Source: Cupriavidus sp. WGlv3 (GTDB lineage: Bacteria > Pseudomonadota > Gammaproteobacteria > Burkholderiales > Burkholderiaceae). From it: a stretch of DNA of 64,000 nt. The notes under the pieces are model-generated. The model made no database searches. It saw nothing but the letters and a program-made list of their open reading frames with translations, and had not been told where the DNA came from. Made by a program: the position numbers and the translations under genes. The stretch lies in NCBI RefSeq assembly GCF_023952475.1, contig NZ_JALHRX010000022.1, forward strand, positions 1-64,000. The letters run 5' to 3'. Numbering within the stretch: position 1 is the first letter of the stretch; each line of letters starts with the position of its first letter. Below are positions 23,570 through 31,951 of the stretch, one piece after another.

Positions 23570-23671
23570 ATGCGTTGGCGTGACACTGCGCTGATCCTGG
23601 GCGGATGGGTTGGACTTTGCCTTGCAAGCGGGTCCCTCATCACGCTGATCGCACAAACGCTGCCGGCCTGA
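23570..23671 (+). CDS. 33-residue single-helix membrane peptide, copy 2
   Basis: Complete 33-residue frame MRWRDTALILGGWVGLCLAS followed by GSLITLIAQTLPA. It has one transmembrane helix after a basic N-terminus and a CAGGAG ribosome site at ideal spacing. It is the same length as the copy 1 peptide and conserves R-D, LGGW, LC, SGS and Q-LP, which argues for selection on the protein. tetR copy 2 starts 32 bp later with no terminator between, so the two are likely cotranscribed. Function unknown. Confidence 0.7.
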   Translation: MRWRDTALILGGWVGLCLASGSLITLIAQTLPA

Positions 23672-23703
23672 ATGGCCCGGCGGCAAGCCGAGGAGTCGAT
23701 GCC

Positions 23704-24291
23704 ATGCATACCCCAACCGTACGCGAGCAACTGGTCGAACACGCGCTGGTGCTGATCCGTCGCCGGGGGTTCAACGGCTTCAGCTACCGCGACCTGGCCG
23801 AACTGGTCGGCGTCAAGACCTCGAGCATCCACTATTACTTCCCGTCCAAGGACGACCTGGTGCTCGAGGCGGTGCGCGAATACAGCGCGCGCAAGCGGGC
23901 ACGGCTGCAGGCCATCGATACCAGCCAGCCGTGCGCAGAGCAGGCGCGGCAATACCTGCAGCCGCTGCGCGACGGTGCCTGCACCGACCAGGCCTGCGTG
24001 GTGGGCATGCTGTCGGCCGACGTGCTGGCCATGCCTGATACCGTGCGCGCCGCGATGCAGGATTTCACCCGCCTTAACGAGCAATGGCTGGCGCGCCTGT
24101 TCGAACAGGCGGCCGTCCGGGGCGCGGCGCCGTTTGCGCTGCCGCCGCAGCAGCTGGCGCAGGTGGTATTCGGCGCGCTGCAGAACGGGCTGATCAGCGC
24201 GCGGCTGTTCGGCACGTGGGAACGCGTCGATGCCGCGGCGGCGCTGCTGCTCAGCGCCATGCCAGTGGAAGAGGCGCTAGCCGAAGCGTGA
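23704..24291 (+). CDS. TetR/AcrR-family regulator, copy 2
   Basis: A 195-residue paralogue of the regulator at 21913. The helix-turn-helix (FNGFSYRDLAELVGVKTSS, IHYYFPSKDDL) has an identical recognition segment, so it should share operators. The C-terminal domain has diverged but keeps Cys98, with Cys93 near the position of copy 1 Cys92, and has a third Cys at 77. GAGGAG precedes ATG 23704. Unlike copy 1 it has no promoter-operator or terminator of its own and seems to depend on the upstream genes. Its 3' end overlaps the convergent hydrolase gene by 15 bp. Confidence 0.9.
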   Translation: MHTPTVREQLVEHALVLIRRRGFNGFSYRDLAELVGVKTSSIHYYFPSKDDLVLEAVREYSARKRARLQAIDTSQPCAEQARQYLQPLRDGACTDQACVVGMLSADVLAMPDTVRAAMQDFTRLNEQWLARLFEQAAVRGAAPFALPPQQLAQVVFGALQNGLISARLFGTWERVDAAAALLLSAMPVEEALAEA

Positions 24292-25029
24292 TCCCGCGCG
24301 TGCGACCGCATCGCATACCCATTGCGGGTCGTCGTGCGGCAGGTCGTGGCCGGCCCAGTGGTGGGTCAGCAAGGGCACGTCCCATGCCTGCGCGATGCGC
24401 GCCGAACAGGCCGGGTTGACCAGGCGGTCCGCCGCCGAAGCCAGCAGCAATACCGGACAGCGGGGCGGCTCGGCCGGTGCGCAGTAGCGCGCGGCGGCCA
24501 GCAATTGCGCCAGCGCGGCCTGCCGGCTGACCGGTGCGTCCGCCGCGATGGCCTGCCACTGCGCAAGGTCGGCGGCCTGCGTGTCGGTGCGTGCGCAGGT
24601 GATGGCGTGGATGGTCCGCTCGCAATACGCGCGATCGCGCCAGCGCTGCGCCACGCGCAGCAGCCTGCCCCAGTTGCGCGGACGCAGGCGCTGCGCCGGC
24701 GTGCAGAAGGGCCGCATGCTGGTGTTGACCAGCACCAGGCCGCTCACTTCTTCCGGATACGTACTGGCCCACTCGATCGCGGCCATCGCCCCCAGCGACA
24801 TGGCCAGCACGCGGTACGGTCCCGGCACGCCGGCGGCGGTCAGCTGGCGCCGCACCGCCGTCACCATGTCGCGCACGCTCCACGGCGCGGGCTGCGCCGA
24901 CAGCGCGCCATTGCCGGGCAGGTCAGGCAACAGCGGGCGTCCCAGCCCGGCTGCCTCCCAGCGCGCCGGAAGCGTTCCCCAGTGACGCGATTCGCGCGTC
25001 AGTCCCCGCAAGAATACCCATCGGCTCAT
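24277..25029 (-). CDS. Alpha/beta hydrolase
   Basis: A 250-residue single-domain hydrolase. It begins WVFLRGLTRESRHWG and its nucleophile elbow is AMSLG with Ser78, a slightly unusual GxSxG variant with Ala first. A late acid loop (LASAADRLVNPACS) and His in AGHDLPHDDP complete the triad. The substrate is unknown. Its start overlaps the stop of the M14 peptidase gene by 4 bp, so the two are translationally coupled. The C-terminal end overlaps the convergent tetR copy 2. Confidence 0.85.
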   Translation of the reverse strand: MSRWVFLRGLTRESRHWGTLPARWEAAGLGRPLLPDLPGNGALSAQPAPWSVRDMVTAVRRQLTAAGVPGPYRVLAMSLGAMAAIEWASTYPEEVSGLVLVNTSMRPFCTPAQRLRPRNWGRLLRVAQRWRDRAYCERTIHAITCARTDTQAADLAQWQAIAADAPVSRQAALAQLLAAARYCAPAEPPRCPVLLLASAADRLVNPACSARIAQAWDVPLLTHHWAGHDLPHDDPQWVCDAVARAGSRFG

Positions 25030-26045
25030 GGCGGCTCCGTGTGCCAGTGCGCGCGTGCCTGCTGCAGCAGCTCGTCGCGCTGCGCGCCGCGGGGCGGCCA
25101 GCGGTCCGAGGCAAAGGCGATGCGGCCGAGAAAGTCGAACAGGCTGACGTGCCGGCGCAGCACGCGCGCGGTGCGGTGCGCCTTGATCGGGTTGAAGATG
25201 CCCTCGCGCGAAAACAGCTGGCGCGGGTTTTTCTTGATCCACAGCCACGAGCCCAACTCCAGCGTCATTGGCAGGAACAGGTTGCCGCGCGGCGCCAGGT
25301 CATAGGCATGGTCCCACAGGTCGCCGTGCAGCAGGTACTGGTGGCTCTGCGGCTCGAAGGTATAGCCATGGTGCGGGTGGGCCTGCTCGAACAGGGTCTT
25401 GAGCAGGTACATCTCGGCCAGGTGCGGCATCGGCCGGCGCGTGCGCGCGTACGGAAACCAGATGCTGTCGCGCCAGCCGTAGCCGGAATGGCAGTCCACC
25501 GCAAAGCTGAGCCGGCGCGGCAGCAGTTCCTGCCGGACCACGCGCAGCAAGGCGCTGCTTTCGGCCTCCATCGGCGCGCCGGCGGCGCCGCGGTACCACG
25601 GCAGCCAGGCGCCGATGCGCTGCCCGCCGGCCAGGAAGGGCACGCGCGCGTCGGCATCCTGCGGGCCGTTGCGCATCAGGTCGACGCCGTTGGGGTTGGC
25701 GCGCGTGCCGGCCCACATGCCGCCGGGGTTGACGATGGGCATGAACACCAGCCGCACCGATTGCAGCTCGCGGTGCAGCAGCTCGTCCCAGGCCAGGCGG
25801 GACAGCACCGAGCGCAGGTAATCCAGCACAAGTTGGGTGCCGATGCGCTCCAGCCCGTGGATACCGCCGAAGATGCCGATCGCGGGCGCACCCGGGTCGC
25901 GGCTGCCGAGCGCGGCGACATGCACGCCAAAGCGGTGGCCCTGCACGGTGGTCTCGCACACCACCCGGGTGTCGAGCACGTGGCTGCCGGCATCCAGCAA
26001 GGTCAGCAACTGGTCATATTCCGGGAAGTCGGCGCGCGGGTGCAT
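25026..26045 (-). CDS. M14-family zinc carboxypeptidase-like protein
   Basis: A 339-residue putative metallopeptidase. Zinc-binding His63 and Glu66 lie in GGIHGLERIGT, the substrate-binding NPNGVDLMRN follows, and the third ligand His is in VDCHSGYG. The C-terminal half has HQYLLHGDLWDHAYD and MTLELGSW, placing the family's general-base Glu. There is no signal peptide, so it is likely cytoplasmic, acting on peptides or N-acyl amino acids. It is coupled to the downstream hydrolase gene (ATGA overlap). ATG 26045 begins MHPRADF. Confidence 0.85.
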   Translation of the reverse strand: MHPRADFPEYDQLLTLLDAGSHVLDTRVVCETTVQGHRFGVHVAALGSRDPGAPAIGIFGGIHGLERIGTQLVLDYLRSVLSRLAWDELLHRELQSVRLVFMPIVNPGGMWAGTRANPNGVDLMRNGPQDADARVPFLAGGQRIGAWLPWYRGAAGAPMEAESSALLRVVRQELLPRRLSFAVDCHSGYGWRDSIWFPYARTRRPMPHLAEMYLLKTLFEQAHPHHGYTFEPQSHQYLLHGDLWDHAYDLAPRGNLFLPMTLELGSWLWIKKNPRQLFSREGIFNPIKAHRTARVLRRHVSLFDFLGRIAFASDRWPPRGAQRDELLQQARAHWHTEPP

Positions 26046-26136
26046 GGGCTCACCGGGTGGCGGCCATGAGATGGAATGGGACAAGGCGTGGTGCGGCTGG
26101 CATGCAGCGGGGGCTCCGAAGATGAAAACCGCCGGG

Positions 26137-27030
26137 TCAGGCAGCGTGGGCGGTGAGCGTCGCGGCATCCGGCGCCACGCAATCCAGGAAGGCGCCGACC
26201 AGCCGCGTCTGGCGCCGGCTCTGCAGGCAGTACAGGTATTCGTGCAGCACCGGCGCGCCCGACGCAAACGGCACCACGCGCAGCAGCGGGTCGCGCGGCA
26301 CCTCGCCCAGCGGCACCACGCTGGCGCCCAGGCTTTGGCGGATCGCCTCGTAGATGGCCTCGCGGCTGCCGATCACGGTGTGCGGGGGCAGTTCCAGTCC
26401 GCATGCGGCCAGCGCGGTTTCGATCGTCTTGCGTGTCATCGAGCCGTGCTCGCGCACCAGCAGGTGACAGCCGCGCAGCTGCGGCAGGTCGATCTGCGCC
26501 AGCCGTGCCAGCGCATGGTCGGGATGGACCACCAGCACCATCGGGTCGCTCGCCAGCCGGATGCAGGCCAGGCGGTCATCGTCCACCGGATGCGAGGACA
26601 CCGCCGCGTCGATGCGGTACTCGAACAGCGCTTCGAGCATCTGCTGCGAGTTGCCGATGTCCAGGCTCACGTCGATCGCCGGATAGCGCTGCCGGAACGC
26701 CGCCACTGCGCGCAGGATGTAATACGGCCCGGTGGCGCCGATGCGCAGGTTGCCGAAGCGCAGGTTGCCCGCGTTGCGCAGCAGGTAGTCGGCATTGCCT
26801 TCCTGCTGCATCAGTTGCTCGACCACCGGCATCAGGGCCACGCCCACATCGCTCAGGTCGACGCGGCTGGCGCGGCGATGGAACAGCTCCACGCCGTAAG
26901 TTTCCTCCAGCTGGCGGATGCGTCCCGTGACCGTGGGCTGGCTCACGCGCAACTGCCGCGCCGCCATGGTGATGCTGCCCTGGCGCGCCACTTCGAAAAA
27001 GGTCATCAGCAGGTCGCCTAGCATGGTCAT
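26137..27030 (-). CDS. LysR-family transcriptional regulator
   Basis: A 297-residue LysR protein. The N-terminal winged helix-turn-helix (FFEVARQGSITMAARQLRVSQPTVTGRIRQLEE) is followed by a periplasmic-binding-like effector domain from about residue 90 (LRIGATGPYYILRAVAAFRQRYP). It precedes the peptidase and hydrolase genes on the same strand with a 91-bp gap. A start at 27024 (MLGDLL) is equally possible. The effector is not deducible. Confidence 0.9.
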   Translation of the reverse strand: MTMLGDLLMTFFEVARQGSITMAARQLRVSQPTVTGRIRQLEETYGVELFHRRASRVDLSDVGVALMPVVEQLMQQEGNADYLLRNAGNLRFGNLRIGATGPYYILRAVAAFRQRYPAIDVSLDIGNSQQMLEALFEYRIDAAVSSHPVDDDRLACIRLASDPMVLVVHPDHALARLAQIDLPQLRGCHLLVREHGSMTRKTIETALAACGLELPPHTVIGSREAIYEAIRQSLGASVVPLGEVPRDPLLRVVPFASGAPVLHEYLYCLQSRRQTRLVGAFLDCVAPDAATLTAHAA

Positions 27031-27111
27031 CCGCGCGGAGTTTGGGGAAGGGGTCCGGACCGGCCCGGACGACCGCGCAGTCTAGCGGCCCAATATGACA
27101 AAACGGCTACG

Positions 27112-27150
27112 CCCGCCCGGGCCGGTCCGCTTGGGACCGGCCGGGGCGGG
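27112..27150 (-). terminator. Long GC-rich hairpin downstream of phospholipase C gene
   Basis: A stem of about 16 bp with one mismatch: CCCGCCC, then GGCCGGTCC, pairs with GGACCGGCC and GGGCGGG around a short loop. It lies about 33 bp after the phospholipase C stop. No clean T-run, so efficiency is uncertain. Confidence 0.45.
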
Positions 27151-27182
27151 GGCCTGTCGTTGCGCCGGGTCGACGGTTTGCG

Positions 27183-29339
27183 TCAGCCGGCCGCGCCCAT
27201 CGCCGGGTCGGACACGCCGTCCTTGCCGGTTTCGATGCGCCCGGCAAAATGGCGCGTAAAGCCGCCTTGCGCGGTGGTGACGGTGAAGTCGTACCAGTTG
27301 CCCTGGCGCGCCACCGGCCAGTGCTGCTGCAGTTGCATGCCGGCGGGCACTTCGTAGGTCCACGGGCCGTCGGTGCGGTAGGCGTTGGCCTGGACCGTGA
27401 AGGTGCAGGGGGCGCTGCCGGTATTGATCATGTCCACGTACATCGCGGCGTTGGCAATGTCATAGCAGACGCGGATCTCCGGCGCGCTGGCGCCGGCCGC
27501 GGTCACCGCCGCGACGTCGCCGCGGAAGGCGCGGTGGAAGCCGTTCGGGCCCAGCACCCACAGGTCGTACTTGCCGCCGTCGGTGGCAAAGACGTCCCAG
27601 CTGCCATGCAGCTCCTTGCCCGGCTCGACCATATAGCGGCGCGGCACGCGGTCCAGGTGCAGCCGGTCGTAGACGTGGAACACCGCCGCCGCCGTGCCGG
27701 TGTTGCTGAACAGCAGCCACACCGCGCGCTGGTCGCGGGCGTCTTCGCGCGCGCTGACGTGCAGTTCATAGGGCAGGGCGCGCGACGGGCGCGTGCCGGG
27801 GTCCTGCTGCGGCATCTGCTGGCTGCCAGCCGGAGGCAGCGGCACCTGCGGCAGCACGCCCTGCGCGGTGCGGATGGCGTCCGCGCTGGCCTTGTCGCGG
27901 CTCGGCAGTTCGGGCAGGGGGTTGGTGTTGGGGCTGACGAAGTTGAAGGCCGAGATCAGGTCGCCCGCCACTGCGCGGCGGAAGCCGCTGATATTGGGTT
28001 CCGCAACGCCGAAGCGCGCTTCCAGGAAGCGCAGCACCGAGGTGTGGTCGAACACCTGCGAATTGACCCAGCCGCCGCGGCTCCACGGCGAGACCACGTA
28101 CATCGGCACGCGCGGGCCAGGGCCGTAGGGGCGCTTGTCGACGTGGTATTCCGGCTTGAGCTGTTCGGGGTCGAGCGTGGTGGCGCCGGCCAGCGTGTCG
28201 CCGTCATAGGCGGGCGCACAGGGCGGCGGGACGTGGTCGAAATAGCCGTCGTTCTCGTCGAAGTTGATCAGCAGCACGGTCTTGCTCCAGACCGCGGGAT
28301 TGGCGGTCAGCGCATCGAGCACCTCCTGCGTGTACCAGGCGCCTTGCACCGGGCTGGACGGCCCGGGATGCTCCGAGTACGTGGCCGGCGCCACGATCCA
28401 CGACACCTGCGGCAGCTTGCCCGCGGCGATATCGTCGCGCAGCGCCTGCAGGAAGCCGCCATCGGGCATGGTGTTGGCCACGCCCTTGAGCAGCGGGCTG
28501 ACCGCGTCGTCGGCGCTGGTGTACGGCGGATAAGGGCTGCCGTTGGCCTGGTTGCCGCGCGCGGCATTGGCGTCGCGGTATTGCTTGAAGCCGGCGAGGG
28601 GGTTGTCGGTGAAGTTGTCCGGCATGTTCTGGTAGACCTTCCAGCTCACGCCGGCGGTTTCCAGGCGCTCCGGGTAGGTCTTCCAGGTATAGGGCGTGTT
28701 CGAGCCCGTGAACGAGTCGCCGCTGTTGTCGATCACCGGGCCGCCGAAGTCGCCGGCCGGGTCGTTGGTGCCGGTCCAGTGGAACAGGCGGTTGGGGTTG
28801 GTGCCGCCATGGAAGCTGCAGTGGTAGGCGTCGCACAGCGTGAAGGCATTGGCCAGCGCCACCTGGAAATCCAGCTCGGCTTCGGTGTAGAAGCCCATCG
28901 ACTGGGGCTGCTTGTAGGTGGGCCACTTGTTCATGCGGCCCAGGTCCCAGGCGTTCTGCGCGTCGGGATACGAGTGCGGGGTGCCGCTGACGCGCTGCGC
29001 ATTGCCGGCGCTGCTGTCGAGGTGGTAAGGCAGCAGGGTGCGGGTGGTGCTGCCGTTGGTATAGGTCTGCTGCCAGACGTTCAGGCCGCCCGCCAGCGGG
29101 ATCGGGAAGCGGTCGCCAAAGCCGCGCACGCCGCGCAGGGTGCCGAAGTAGTTGTCGAACGAGCGGTTCTCCTGCATCAGGATGACCACGTGCTCGACGT
29201 CGCGGATGGTGCCGGTGGCGTTGTTGGCCGGGATCGCCAGGGCGCGGCGGATCGACGGCGGAAAGGCCGCCAGCGCGGCGGTGGCGGCGGCGCTGCCGCC
29301 GGCGAGCTTGAGGAAGTTGCGTCTGCTTTGGGGGTTCAT
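27183..29339 (-). CDS. Phosphocholine-type phospholipase C, Tat-exported
   Basis: A 718-residue enzyme with a twin-arginine signal (SRRNFLKLAGGSAAA, then an Ala-rich core). The phosphoesterase domain starts at about residue 48 with HVVILMQENRSFDNYFG, the hallmark of the acid-phosphatase/phospholipase C superfamily. Other family segments are CDAYHCSFHGGTNPNR and NFDENDGYFDHVPPP. Two C-terminal beta-sandwich repeats (from about residue 515, YELHVSAREDARDQRAVWL) match the DUF756 modules of PlcH/PlcN enzymes. It cleaves phosphatidylcholine or sphingomyelin outside the cytoplasm, releasing phosphocholine. Two further exported-protein genes lie upstream on the same strand. Confidence 0.92.
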   Translation of the reverse strand: MNPQSRRNFLKLAGGSAAATAALAAFPPSIRRALAIPANNATGTIRDVEHVVILMQENRSFDNYFGTLRGVRGFGDRFPIPLAGGLNVWQQTYTNGSTTRTLLPYHLDSSAGNAQRVSGTPHSYPDAQNAWDLGRMNKWPTYKQPQSMGFYTEAELDFQVALANAFTLCDAYHCSFHGGTNPNRLFHWTGTNDPAGDFGGPVIDNSGDSFTGSNTPYTWKTYPERLETAGVSWKVYQNMPDNFTDNPLAGFKQYRDANAARGNQANGSPYPPYTSADDAVSPLLKGVANTMPDGGFLQALRDDIAAGKLPQVSWIVAPATYSEHPGPSSPVQGAWYTQEVLDALTANPAVWSKTVLLINFDENDGYFDHVPPPCAPAYDGDTLAGATTLDPEQLKPEYHVDKRPYGPGPRVPMYVVSPWSRGGWVNSQVFDHTSVLRFLEARFGVAEPNISGFRRAVAGDLISAFNFVSPNTNPLPELPSRDKASADAIRTAQGVLPQVPLPPAGSQQMPQQDPGTRPSRALPYELHVSAREDARDQRAVWLLFSNTGTAAAVFHVYDRLHLDRVPRRYMVEPGKELHGSWDVFATDGGKYDLWVLGPNGFHRAFRGDVAAVTAAGASAPEIRVCYDIANAAMYVDMINTGSAPCTFTVQANAYRTDGPWTYEVPAGMQLQQHWPVARQGNWYDFTVTTAQGGFTRHFAGRIETGKDGVSDPAMGAAG

Positions 29340-29389
29340 GGGATTCGGTGCCGGATGGTTGCGGGGAGGGTAGACAGGCCGGGCCAGGT

Positions 29390-29623
29390 TCAGGGCGCGC
29401 AGCGCAGCTGCGGCTTGACCGCCGGGGTCTCGCCAGGCCGGTCGCTGCCGTTCCCCTGGCCGGGGTTGCCGCCGGTGCCGGGCGCGCCGGGCGTGGTCGG
29501 CGCCGCGGCCGGGGTGCCGCTGGTGCCCTCGCCGGAGTCGCCGCCGCAGCCGGCGAGCGCCGCGCTCAGCAGCAAGGCGGCCAGCCAGTGCGGCCGGGCC
29601 AGGGTGGAAGGTCGGAAGGTCAT
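29390..29623 (-). CDS. Small low-complexity lipoprotein
   Basis: A 77-residue protein. Signal peptide WLAALLLSAALAGCGG ends in a lipobox Cys, and the rest is a Gly/Pro/Thr-rich linker (GTPAAAPTTPGAPGTGG) without a folded domain. It lies between the phospholipase C gene and a phosphodiesterase lipoprotein, 50 bp upstream of the former. A ribosome site (CAGGAGATTGACACC) precedes ATG 29623. It could be a remnant of a larger lipoprotein whose domain was lost, or a periplasmic tether. Confidence 0.6.
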   Translation of the reverse strand: MTFRPSTLARPHWLAALLLSAALAGCGGDSGEGTSGTPAAAPTTPGAPGTGGNPGQGNGSDRPGETPAVKPQLRCAP

Positions 29624-29721
29624 GGTGTCAATCTCCTGCTGGGGGATCGGGAGGCGGGGAGGGTAAAGGCCGGCTGGGCACCCGTTGCCTCAGGAAACGG
29701 GTGCACCGCCGGTTCGGGGAT

Positions 29722-31776
29722 TCAGGGATTCAGCGTCGACAGCGGCTGGCGTGCGCCGGTGATGGCCTTCAGCTCGTCGAGCGTCAGCACGCGCGTCCAC
29801 ATCGCCAGGTCGTTCAGGCCCATCACGCCTTTGAGCGCGCCGGGGTTGTTGCCAACGTAGTTGTGGGTGGCGTCGTCGTTGACGCCCCAGCCGGTGCCGA
29901 GGCCGGCGAGCCTGGTCACGTCGGTATTGGCGATCGCCTTGTTCTCGGTCTTCTGCAGGCCGAGCACCGGGTCGATGACGTAGGCGCTGAAGCGCTTCGC
30001 CGCCGCGTCGACCGACAGCGCCAGGTAGGCCCACTGGTTGGCCGAGACCTTCATGCCGTTGATGTCGTCGCGCTTGCCGCTGCCGCTGCCCAGGTTGAAG
30101 CGGATCTCGCAGCTGCCGAACAGGGCGATGGCAATGCCGGCATTGCCGCCCGAGATGTAGTTCTTGTTCGACAGGATCGGCTCGCCGGTGCTGTTGCCCT
30201 GGGTGCAGTCGGTGCGGAACCAGAGGCCGATGGTGAATTGCGGGCTTTGCGCGATATCGGCAGCGTTGTGCTTGAGCTGGTAGCTGTCGATGCGCGAGTC
30301 GAGCTGCAGCGACTGGCGGCCGAAGTTGTCGGCCGCGAGCGTGCCGCCGTCAAGGCTTGCCACCCACGGGCCCAGCGTGGCCGCGTTCTTTGGGTCGGCG
30401 AACGGCTTGCTGTCCAGGCTGAAATACGACGCCAGGCCATCGAGCAGCGATGGCATCAGCGTGACGGGTTTGACGTAGTGGATCTGCGCCAGGTACGACA
30501 CCGGCACGTCGTTGCGCACCAGCGTGTAGTTGAACTGGTACAGGCCCGTGGATATGTCGAAGGCCTGGTCGGTGAAGGTCCGCACCTCGGGTCCCAGCGC
30601 GGCGATCTGCACGCCGTCACGCAGCACGCGCGTGACGCCGTAAGCCGGGCTCGGGTTCTGCCAGGTCAGCGTGATGGCGTCGTTGTACTGGCTGATGCTG
30701 GCGCCGATGGCGCGCACGCCGGCGGTGGCGGTGGTCAGCGCGGAGCCGTCGAGGCGCGTTGCCGCGGGGTCGAGGGCGACGCCGGCGTGTGCCAGCACGG
30801 TCGGGACGATGTCGGCCTCGGTCGGCAGCGCGGACAGGTCCGCCGGGGTGTCGGGGGCCGCGGCGCCGGGCCTGGCCAGCGCGCCGTTCAGGGTCTTGTT
30901 GGTGGCGAGGAAGGCGGTACGGTTCTCCACCGTCGGCACCGTGGTGGTGGCGCCGGTGGCATCCAGGCCGTGGCTGGTGGTGACCAGCACCAGCCAGTCC
31001 TCGCCCGGCTGCGCCTGGCGGCGCGCTGCCACGGCGGCGAGCAGTTCGCCCAGCGCCCGGTCGGTCTCGCCGAGCGCGGTGGCGTAGGCGCCGTTGCCGA
31101 AGCCGCTGGCTTGCGCGGCCTGCGCCGGGGCGCTGTACTGCGCGAACACCACGCCATAGCCGGACTGCACCTGGCGCACGGCATTCTGCGTGACGCAGCG
31201 GTCGACGCCCGCGCAATCGACCAGCGTATCGAGCACGCCCGCGTCCTGGTCGGTCTTGAGCAGCACCGGCAAGGCCGGCGCACTGACCACGGCGCCTTGC
31301 TGCCCGCCGGGTTTGCCGGCTGCGCGCAGGTAATGGAACACGGTCGGCGCGCGCAGCGCGGTGCTGCCGGTGTCGTCATCGATGCCATGGCGGTTGGCCC
31401 AGGCGCCAGTCAGCACCGTGGCCCAGCTGGGCGCGTCGAGCGGGGGCTGGGCGGTGATGGTGCCGGGCATGCCGCCGGTGGCGGTCGGTACCAGGTTCAT
31501 GCTGGCCAGGTTGGGCAGCTCGCGCCGCAGCACCCCACCTTGCACCTGCGCATAGGTGGCGCCGTCGACGCCGACCAGCAGCACGCGCGGGCCGCTGGCG
31601 CGCTCAGGCTCCGGCGCGGGCTTGCTGGGGTTGGTATCGTTGGGCGCCCCGGACGGCGCGCTATCGTCGCCGCCACAGCCTGCCAGCGTCGCGGCCAGCA
31701 CGACCATGACGGTGCCGGCCAGCACACGGCCGCGCTCCATCCCGGCCAACCAGCCAGGTGCAAGGTTCCCTGCCAT
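29722..31776 (-). CDS. Lipoprotein with phosphodiesterase/nucleotide-pyrophosphatase and LamG-like domains
   Basis: A 684-residue exported protein. The lipobox LAGCGG comes after a long n-region; a shorter start at ATG 31740 also gives a good signal, but the GGGGA ribosome site favours 31776. Residues of about 60-330 resemble the alkaline-phosphatase/type I phosphodiesterase superfamily (RVLLVGVDGATY, LDAPSWATVLTGAWANRHGI, THGLDA). A fibronectin-like stretch follows, then a C-terminal concanavalin-like LamG domain (FTIGLWFRTDCTQGNSTGE, WAYLALSVDAAAKRFSAYV). It probably hydrolyses a phosphodiester at the cell envelope. Same strand as the phospholipase C gene, so joint phosphate or phospholipid scavenging is plausible. 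Confidence 0.75.
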   Translation of the reverse strand: MAGNLAPGWLAGMERGRVLAGTVMVVLAATLAGCGGDDSAPSGAPNDTNPSKPAPEPERASGPRVLLVGVDGATYAQVQGGVLRRELPNLASMNLVPTATGGMPGTITAQPPLDAPSWATVLTGAWANRHGIDDDTGSTALRAPTVFHYLRAAGKPGGQQGAVVSAPALPVLLKTDQDAGVLDTLVDCAGVDRCVTQNAVRQVQSGYGVVFAQYSAPAQAAQASGFGNGAYATALGETDRALGELLAAVAARRQAQPGEDWLVLVTTSHGLDATGATTTVPTVENRTAFLATNKTLNGALARPGAAAPDTPADLSALPTEADIVPTVLAHAGVALDPAATRLDGSALTTATAGVRAIGASISQYNDAITLTWQNPSPAYGVTRVLRDGVQIAALGPEVRTFTDQAFDISTGLYQFNYTLVRNDVPVSYLAQIHYVKPVTLMPSLLDGLASYFSLDSKPFADPKNAATLGPWVASLDGGTLAADNFGRQSLQLDSRIDSYQLKHNAADIAQSPQFTIGLWFRTDCTQGNSTGEPILSNKNYISGGNAGIAIALFGSCEIRFNLGSGSGKRDDINGMKVSANQWAYLALSVDAAAKRFSAYVIDPVLGLQKTENKAIANTDVTRLAGLGTGWGVNDDATHNYVGNNPGALKGVMGLNDLAMWTRVLTLDELKAITGARQPLSTLNP

Positions 31777-31926
31777 CGTTCATTCCCCTGTTCATCTGCG
31801 TTGTTGTGCGCCGGCGGCATGGCCGCGCGGCGGATTGCGTGTGCCGCAATGCGCTCGCAGAGTAAGAAGCGGGGTTGTCACGGTGGTGACAGCGGGGCAA
31901 AGAATGCTGATGGGGCTATTCGGATT

Positions 31927-31951
31927 CTTGTGGCGGACCTGCCGCCACAAG
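31927..31951 (-). terminator. Perfect hairpin immediately after the GntR stop codon
   Basis: A 10-bp perfect stem CTTGTGGCGG/CCGCCACAAG with a 5-nt loop starts at the base after the GntR stop (31952). No T-run on the minus strand, so it may stabilise the transcript rather than terminate it. Confidence 0.45.

Noticed and set aside
27249..29666. An 805-codon plus-strand open frame opposite the phospholipase C gene.
   Set aside because: Antisense shadow of a gene with clear catalytic motifs. Composition is Val/Arg/His-rich and shows no family features.
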